Shown piece after piece: positions 7,808-13,328 of a DNA stretch of 13,328 nucleotides (position 1 is the stretch's first letter; every line of letters starts with the position of its first letter). The notes under the pieces are model-generated. The model ran no database searches. It had not been told where the DNA came from and was given only the letters and a program-made list of their open reading frames with translations. The position numbers and the translations under genes are program-made. This DNA is from Conoideocrella luteorostrata. Its lineage: Eukaryota; Ascomycota; Sordariomycetes; Hypocreales; Clavicipitaceae. Location: the NCBI GenBank assembly GCA_032433595.1, contig JASWJB010000592.1, forward strand, positions 1 to 13,328. The letters are read 5' to 3'.

Positions 7808-9117
7808 TGTCTTAAGTTAAGAAAAAAAATATAAAAGAGAGGCAGAAGACTAGGTTCTTGTCAACAATATCTAGTAGCCGGAGTTTAATAATATAGTAAC
7901 AATAAAGCCTGCAATGTTAAAAAGAAAACAGGATAAGACAATATATAAATAGTTTTAGCATAAGCTAAGTTATTGTCTCAATTGTATCTTGGTGCAACAG
8001 TCTCATTAAACATATGCCCCTTTCTGCCGGTTACCTTTTTAATTATTTTGGAGATATTATAATTTTCTATTAAATTACTCAAGTGCATAGGGGTTTATTC
8101 TCTTGAGCTAATCATAACCCCAAAGCTAATATTAAGGATTATATATATTTAAGTCTTTATGCATATAATTTTATAGACCTGTTGCTATAACACTGTTTCA
8201 TGTCCGCGTACCATTGACCCCACACAGGGCTTGTTATCCGCCCCTATTAATTGCTACCCTTGCGATTAGTAGCATATCCTTTTGCCCTGTGGCGTCACGG
8301 TTAGGCGTGCCCTGAGCAGGAACTGAGCACCGCCTGAGCTTTCCTGAGTTGTCTTGAGCTCTTATTGGTAACAACTTACGACTCTACGTTTCTTTCACCT
8401 AATAATATTACATAGTCTTCTATGCACACGCCCTCCTTGACCGATAGCTCTGTAGATAAGTCGGTAAATCCCACCAATCATTAACTAAGGATTCATTACT
8501 TTACATGAGAAAATCAATTTTGGTTATCTTTCTGATGGTTGCATTAAGCCTAGCTGAAAGCACAGCCTACTATTGACGTCACTTGTTTCTATTTAGCTCT
8601 GTTTGGTGGAAACTCATAGAAGCCATGTAACTTCGGCTCTCGTGCCGTTAGCCGGCTCATCGGATGGTACGCACACGGTTCGCTAGACATGGGATGGCTG
8701 AGTGACCACACATCGCCCTGCAGGACCCTGTCGCGCGTTATCAACGATACCCTCCGCGGCTCTGCTCACCCGTGCTTACCCATGCGGTTTAACCTTGATC
8801 AAGCTAATACAACGTTTGTTACACAAAAAATGGCGTAGCCAGAGGCCACTTTTCATGTGTAGTTATGACCCTTAAATAGGCTCATATTTTCCTGTGACAA
8901 CGTTTCTCGTAAACAGGCAGCTAGTGGCTGCGCGTGAATGCATGCCTATGCGTCGTTCGAACGGACCTATTTTCCTTTTATGGCAATCCCGACAAGTTGC
9001 TCGCGTGCAAGAGTTTATGCATGCTTAATTTACCGGGTTGGTCTACTCCGGCGATTTGCGCCATTCGCCTGGCACTCACTTCGGAGTGTTGGCAGATGGG
9101 TGTCGTGGCGGGCTGCA
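7808..9117. other. Gene-poor, partly AT-rich stretch
   Basis: I see no recognisable gene on either strand. 7808-8200 is strongly AT-rich. The word CCCTTAAATAGGCT followed by TATTTTC and TGTG occurs both at about 7161 (spacer of the inverted repeat) and at about 8870, suggesting a dispersed AT-rich repeat family. 8640-8790 is more GC-rich but has stops in all frames I read. Small open frames at 8934-9158 lack motifs. Confidence 0.45.
8311..8360. repeat. Phased CTGAG repeat, five units at 10-11 bp
   Basis: CTGAG starts at 8312, 8323, 8334 and 8344, and a variant TTGAG at 8354, giving spacings of 11, 11, 10 and 10 bases. The flanking bases also partly repeat (CCTGAGC, ACTGAGC, CCTGAGC, CCTGAGT, CTTGAGC). 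It may be a decayed minisatellite or a helically phased protein-binding array. No gene lies close by. Confidence 0.7.
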
Positions 9118-9417
9118 TCATTGGTAATGATTTAGTCTTCGAGAGACGGGGTAAATAGGGATGCTATGGCGGGTGAGTGACAATATAGCCCGAACGCTTG
9201 CCGACTTGTGTGTCGACCTGCGGGCACGGGGAGCGCTATCCGCTTCTCGCTCGAACACACATCGAAGCAGGCGTCCCTGACAGTTATTGCATGGCTCGGT
9301 TTCCGTACACTTAAGCTTACTTCTTTGGCACGGAACACTCCTAAGATGCGGAGAGACATATTCAGCCTGCCGGGTTTGGGGCTGCCGCGGTTCAGGGTTA
9401 AGCGGAGAATGAAGAAC
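9118..9417 (-). pseudogene. Zn2Cys6 transcription-factor DNA-binding exon, incomplete
   Basis: A minus-strand frame open from 9417 (after TAG 9418-9420) to TGA 9118-9120 holds most of a fungal Zn2Cys6 (GAL4-type) DNA-binding domain. It reads PCQRSKLKCTETEPCNNC followed by QGRLLRCVFERE. Cysteine codons lie at 9330, 9309, 9291, 9282 and 9261, giving C-x6-C-x5-C-x2-C-x6-C, with the KLKC and CVFE signatures. The sixth cysteine is missing. Either the Ser three residues before the first Cys replaces it, or three codons between QR and SK were lost. A basic stretch (APRARRSTHKSASVR) follows, as is usual for linkers. There is no ATG in the frame and no activator body downstream. It may be an internal exon of a lost regulator. 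It lies on the same strand as the MHR regulator at 12281-13195 but on the wrong side to be its N-terminus. Confidence 0.65.
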
Positions 9418-9819
9418 CTACGCGTTCGGTGTTCTTTTGCATTTTCGTTTTCCGACCTCCATAATTGACGCCTGAGTTATTATGCATATTCTGGGTTCAT
9501 TCAATAGGTGAAATTCAAGCAATCGCCGGCATGGCATGCAGACCCCCGCGCCCAGTAATGGCCGACTCGGCCATTGCTAAGTTCGTGTGCGCATGTCGGA
9601 TCAAAGTAGATGCCCACCAAGCACTTACGCTGCGTGTCTCCATAACGCCAAGCTAATAATGATAGGTAATATATGACTGAAAATGTTGATGGATAATTAC
9701 AGCTAAGACTAGCTAAAAAAACGCAGAATGGAAAGGTACTCATCTAATAAGGATTCAAGAACTCGGCTTCCAATAGTCCTCCCAATCCCAAAACATTCGT
9801 TCCGATGCGGCTTTCTCTA
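9418..9819. other. Intergenic stretch downstream of the PhyH-like gene
   Basis: No convincing gene is present. A 42-codon minus-strand frame starts near 9642 (METRSVSAWWAS) and has no recognised motif. A 19-nt perfect palindrome lies at 9557-9575. The stretch includes the 3' region of the dioxygenase gene that ends at 9820. Confidence 0.4.
9557..9575. repeat. 19-nt palindrome AATGGCCGA-C-TCGGCCATT
   Basis: Two perfect 9-bp arms flank a single central C, and with one mismatch the symmetry extends to 12 bp. It could be a dimeric-regulator site or chance. It lies about 245 bases from the dioxygenase stop codon, so it is not obviously a promoter element of a called gene. Confidence 0.6.
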
Positions 9820-11328
9820 TCAATCATATGGAATCATGCCAATGGCCTGTTTAGTCGCCCTGTTGATTGTTGGACGGCCGTACGGATGCAGAGTATTCCA
9901 GTCCGCCATTTGCTCTTGCTTTAAAACAAAATCGGTTGGATCATGCGACTGCAATCAAAGTCAGTACCGTGCAACAGCGCGGCGCGGTAAAGCTGAAACT
10001 AACAGTCATGTAGCCTCGATTGAAGGCTTCGACTTTGCGCTCTCTTTGTTCTTCCGATAAGAACTCGATGGGTTTGTAACAGGTATCTGTTCCACATTAG
10101 CCTTTACGCAGTCAAATTGAGCTTGCATCACACGTACAAATGGCCATACGCTTAGTCGTTCCAAGAGGAGCGGCACCATAATGGACGGTCCTGGAGTCCC
10201 AGAGAATGAAATCACCCGGATCCATGCTTGGCTTCACCCACTCGCACCCACGGTCTCTGAACCACTGCAGAGTCTCGTCTGTCCAGTCGAATAGATCTCG
10301 CTTGACCCATCCTCCTTCGGGCTAAGTTTGTTAGTACTGGTCGTGCATTCAGATTGGTGAAGAGCCTACTGGCTGGTGCTCCTTGAAGTACTGCTCGAAC
10401 AGTCTGGCGGTACCCGTCATAACTGTGAGGCCACCATCTTCGGGGCCATTTGGAAGCTACAAATAATGCATTAGCAGCGGTTCAACAAAACTAGAGTCTG
10501 TGTGCAATAGCCTACCAGATTTAGTAGTCCTTGGATACAGTGCGGCCAAGGTCGATACGCGCTCTGGTCGGACTGGTCTCCATCAGTATGGGTGCCCTAT
10601 GGTGACGTTGGTATCACTCACATGTGGCCAAGGGGCTTTGCCATGGTCGGCTTCATCTGGGGTTGGGAAGGCAAGTGTGCCTCCATCTATGAGCGTGAGT
10701 AATTGAGACTATTCCCAGAAGGATACCAAGGAACGTACCAAATGACACAGTCAATTTATCAGTACCCCATATATCGGCAAATATTTGCCGAACCTTGGGC
10801 TCTGATTTGCAGTCCCATACAAACTGGGCATGCGCAAAAGAAAAGCTAATCATCTTTAGGCTAACTCAGGCAGTCATGTCGTAAAATCTTACTGATCAAA
10901 AAGCCCTCCGTATCGATGCAGAGGGACATTTGTAGACTTCCAAGTTGATGGGTCATTGCGTTTGTATCCCATGCCCCAGCTTTCGAGCCAATCCTCGCCT
11001 TTGTCAGCGTATTTCAGAACCCTCTCCTTTGGAACGGCTTCTTTCACCAGAGCCCACTAATGCGAGTAGTCAGCAGTTGAATTGATACCCATGGTCTTTT
11101 AGCACGTACACCGTTTTTGTGGAGATCATGCAGCCACGGAGGGCTGTCAGGAGTGAGAGTAGCGAGCTTCGGGCTTGGTCTGTCAACGCCGAGGGGGCCA
11201 CGCGGATCTTCCCAGTGGTCTTGGTCTAACCAAGTCACGACGGTGCGAATGTGTCCAGCCGGCCGCATATAAGGCATGACCTTGAGGGCTCTGGAGGTTA
11301 CATTTCGAGAGATCTTATGGGACATCAT
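9820..11328 (-). CDS. Phytanoyl-CoA dioxygenase (PhyH)-like Fe(II)/2OG oxygenase, nine exons
   Basis: Exons: 11328-11110, 11056-10893, 10845-10739, 10686-10622, 10572-10516, 10456-10370, 10321-10138, 10086-10004, 9948-9820. The eight introns are 53, 47, 52, 49, 59, 48, 51 and 55 nt; all are GT...AG, most with a CTGAC/CTAAT-like branch. All phases agree, giving 364 residues with no stop. Landmarks: TWLDQDHWEDPRGPLG, WLHDLHKNG, VKEAVPKERVLKYADKG, FAHAQFVWDCKSEPKVR, WPHSDQSAYRPWPH (iron ligands His185 and Asp187), LPNGPEDGGLTVMTG, WFRDRGCEW, PGDFILWDSRTVHYGAAP (ligand His280), KRMA (Arg291, likely 2OG contact), KPIEFLSEEQRERK, and a C-terminus ending in MIPYD. PhyH-type enzymes hydroxylate small molecules such as fatty acyl groups or secondary metabolites; the substrate here is unknown. 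The start is uncertain: ATG 11328 or 11325, with a later Met near 11277. The frame also extends to 11481, but that part is unlike the family. Confidence 0.88.
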
Positions 11329-11774
11329 CGTGCTGCATATGAAATGAGGGCACTCTCTACTGAGCGATGTTGTCACAAATACGAACAATACTGGACGGAG
11401 CCATGTATTATAAAGCCCAACCTCCGTGCCGCTTGCGGCGCGAATTTCCATTTCTGGCAACCGCCCATCGCAACCCCACAATGTCGGAAGCCAGATCGGG
11501 AGCTAACCCAGCTTGTCAGTTACCGCACAGGCAAAGCTGTCGGCAGCCAGATCTGATTGAACTCCGCTTTTGAAGAGGCGTAAAAGTGCGAGGCGTTACT
11601 ATGCTGGTGCAGTTATCTTATTGGTGCATGCTTGAGATGCGCAGAATTATCGGTTGATAGTACGGTATTCATAAATATATGCGCTATATACCCCATTTCT
11701 CAATATGGGTGATGGTGTTTTTTGTGCCGTTCACGACGTCCTATACTAGACTCAGCTACTCAACAAGCTGCACC
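11329..11774. other. Intergenic stretch upstream of the PhyH-like gene
   Basis: This is the presumed promoter of the minus-strand dioxygenase. The in-frame extension to 11481 is most likely untranslated. Short plus-strand frames here are antisense to that reading and show no motif. Confidence 0.4.
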
Positions 11775-11893
11775 TCAGCGATGCTGAAAGAGTCTCGCAA
11801 TCTCTTGTGCGACAGCCATGGTCTTCTCCTCGGTCAATCGCCGCCCAATAATCTGAATAGCAACAGGGCCGCCATGGTATGCTTCAGCGTCAT
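11775..11893 (-). pseudogene. Last-exon remnant of an amidase
   Basis: Reading the minus strand from 11893 gives DDAEAYHGGPVAIQIIGRRL followed by TEEKTMAVAQEIARLFQHR and a stop at 11777-11775. This is the characteristic C-terminal end of fungal amidase-signature (acetamidase-like) enzymes, which hydrolyse amides. Just upstream lies a plausible acceptor (TCTCTGGGTAG, AG at 11895-11894) with a TTAAC branch-like word, so the piece looks like a terminal exon. No amidase-signature Ser-Ser-Lys region or other amidase exon is visible between 11894 and 12280, where the next gene ends. I infer that the rest was deleted. Confidence 0.7.
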
Positions 11894-12280
11894 CTACCCA
11901 GAGAAGTTAATAAGAGTTAAATTTCATTAGGGGTTTGGGGAGCAGGTTGTTGAGATTAGAGTAGCACCTTCGGAAGGTCCTGATGCCTCGTATTAGCTAG
12001 AATCGTACGATAGTGGAAGAAGGTGGCACAATGCCAAGGAATGTAGGCCTAAGGCAACTATATTCCAGGGAATTTCCCGGTCGCTGAAGGTCTATAAAGA
12101 AGGGTCACGATGCCCTTCAGAGGGTATTATTCAAGTCAGAACATCATCTATCAATATCACTGCTTGCACTCTTCAATATCGTCAAGTTCATCTATTCCAT
12201 CTATTCCTGCTAGTTGCCACTGTTGCAAATTGCTTCCTATCACTTGTATGGGAAGGCACATAACGCAACAATATACGAGT
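11894..12280. other. Stretch between amidase remnant and MHR regulator
   Basis: No motif or credible frame was found. It would have held the missing amidase exons if that gene were whole, and now includes the 3' flank of the regulator gene. Confidence 0.4.
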
Positions 12281-13195
12281 CTATTTCTTAAAGTCAAGAT
12301 ACATCCACGATATGTCATCCATGCCTTCAAATAGATCGAATATATCGGCGCTTCCTATGGAGCTCTCCGTTTGCACCAGAGCGCTGAATTGCTCTGGCCC
12401 AAAATTTGCAGAATGCGAGGTCTGCTCTTCGTGAAGCTCTACTCCTTCGTTACCAACCACTTTCGTATTATTAATATACAGCACATCCAGGTTCGGCATC
12501 TGATTAATCTCGATGGATATTCTTTGTGCAATCCCGGCAATATGGTCGGCAGCAGCCCATGTATTCATCAAATGTCGCAATATATCGCAAGCTGAGTTGA
12601 AATCCCGGCGGGCGTCCTCCTGATGACTGCGTAGCCGACTGTATCTCAATTGCTGAAAAGAGACTGAGAGAGCCAATGAAGCAGCGTAGACAATGAACGG
12701 GAATGGATGCAATGCAGCTATTCGTCTTTCATCCGTCATATTCCTAATTATTTGAACAGCCGAAAGTTGCTGCCTCAGCCTTGACGGCGTGGAGTGAGGT
12801 AGCGTTTTAATACTTTTCAACCGATGAGCAAGAACTGCCGTGGAAAGATAAAACATACGCAGTGTTTCTTTGTAAATGTCAGTAGATATATTTAGCTTTA
12901 GTAGTGTCGTGTCAAGAGGTACCACCAACCTAAAGTCTCCATAGGAAGATTCCATCCGTGCATTTCGTCGACGATTTGTTCAAAGCCAGGGTAGTCATGC
13001 TCCCAGCCTGTATTAGATTCCGGATTTGTGGGTCGGTATAATCCGATGACGAGATTAAGAGTCTTGACAATTCGAAGCCACAAGTCGAATGCTGGCGAAC
13101 CAGAAGAGCCTGGCTCAGGGAACTGTATTGACAGGTCCATGTCGGCTATGATGCATGGCCGCGAGTGTATTGCCGCGTTTAGTCTGTCTAGTCCC
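12281..13195 (-). CDS. Fungal MHR-type transcription factor, C-terminal exons (5' partial)
   Basis: Two exons are visible: 13195-12930 and 12867-12281 (stop TAG 12283-12281). The intron 12929-12868 is 62 nt with donor GTTGGT, a CTGAC branch and acceptor AAG. Splicing yields WNLPMETLETLRMFYLST and removes the stops that otherwise separate the two frames. The product matches the middle-homology/C-terminal region of Zn2Cys6 regulators: SRPCIIADMDLSIQFPEPGS, VKTLNLVIGLYRPTNPES, LSAVQIIRN, LHPFPFIVYAASLALSVSFQ, LRYSRLRSHQEDARRDFNSA and an acidic C-terminus (IFDLFEGMDDISWMYLDF). Upstream of 13195 there is a plausible acceptor (TTCTAACAG), so earlier exons are expected. The last 130 bases of the window, however, show no MHR or zinc-cluster coding, so the 5' part lies beyond the window or is lost. 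Such factors act in the nucleus and often regulate adjacent metabolic genes; here the nearest is the PhyH-like gene, on the same strand. Confidence 0.8.
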
Positions 13196-13328
13196 CTGTT
13201 AGAATTGATAGGAGAGGTTCAAATTTGTTTGCATTGTTGGGACCAGCTGTGTTACTTCGATGATGGATCCAGAATCCCCCGTCTGACGGCCTCGTCCAAA
13301 TCCCCCTATAAATACCCCTATAATCTGA

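Noticed and set aside
8640..8790. GC-richer block as an RNA gene or gene remnant
   Set aside because: No tRNA cloverleaf could be traced, and all six frames are broken by stops without motifs.
9728..10060. Plus-strand 110-codon frame as a gene
   Set aside because: It runs antisense to the last exons and intron 8 of the PhyH-like gene and has no motif of its own.
10653..10853. Minus-strand 66-codon frame as an independent small gene
   Set aside because: It is exon 3 of the PhyH-like gene read through into intron 3.
11251..11573. Plus-strand frames of 68-101 codons
   Set aside because: They are antisense to the 5' region of the PhyH-like gene and show no family features.
12898..13140. 80-codon frame as a separate gene from 12281-12955
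   Set aside because: A 62-nt intron with branch site joins the two frames into one MHR-domain protein.

Overview
The window looks like nuclear DNA of a filamentous ascomycete. Its genes have short spliceosomal introns (about 47 to 125 nt) with GT...AG ends and CTRAY-like branch sites, and the families are typically fungal: Zn2Cys6/MHR regulators, a nucleoside-phosphorylase-like domain, ankyrin repeats, a membrane prolyl 4-hydroxylase and a secreted ADP-ribosyltransferase (enterotoxin A-chain-like) protein. Such ADP-ribosyltransferase genes are common in insect-associated Hypocreales, so that order is my best guess, but it is inference only.

Layout. 1-18: a run of 18 C. 183-945 (+): decayed nucleoside-phosphorylase-like domain. 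995-2480 (-): decayed beta-lactamase-fold hydrolase with a C-terminal extra domain. 2481-3153: nothing recognised. 3154-3666 (-): ankyrin-repeat fragment. 4424-5493 (+): intact aldo-keto reductase with one intron. 5732-6653 (-): apparently intact prolyl 4-hydroxylase-like dioxygenase, convergent with it. 6981-7807: two copies of one truncated secreted ADP-ribosyltransferase-like gene, facing each other around a 336-nt loop. 7808-9117: AT-rich, gene-poor DNA with a helically phased CTGAG repeat. 9118-9417 (-): exon fragment carrying an incomplete Zn2Cys6 DNA-binding domain. 9820-11328 (-): apparently intact nine-exon phytanoyl-CoA-dioxygenase-like gene, which becomes visible only when eight small introns are removed. 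11775-11893 (-): last-exon remnant of an amidase. 12281-13195 (-): C-terminal exons of an MHR-type transcription factor, with its 5' part absent or beyond the window.

Interpretation. The region mixes three or four intact metabolic or regulatory genes (AKR, P4H, PhyH, MHR regulator) with at least five broken ones, as in an accessory or subtelomere-like segment. Two Fe(II)/2-oxoglutarate dioxygenases, an AKR and a regulator, with relics of an amidase and a hydrolase, could be the remains of a secondary-metabolism neighbourhood, but there is no backbone synthase here. The phosphorylase-like and ankyrin pieces resemble the two ends of fungal NLR-like proteins. Nothing in the window is a clearly new system. 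The most notable structures are the inverted toxin-like duplication, the splice-hidden dioxygenase and the Zn2Cys6 relic.
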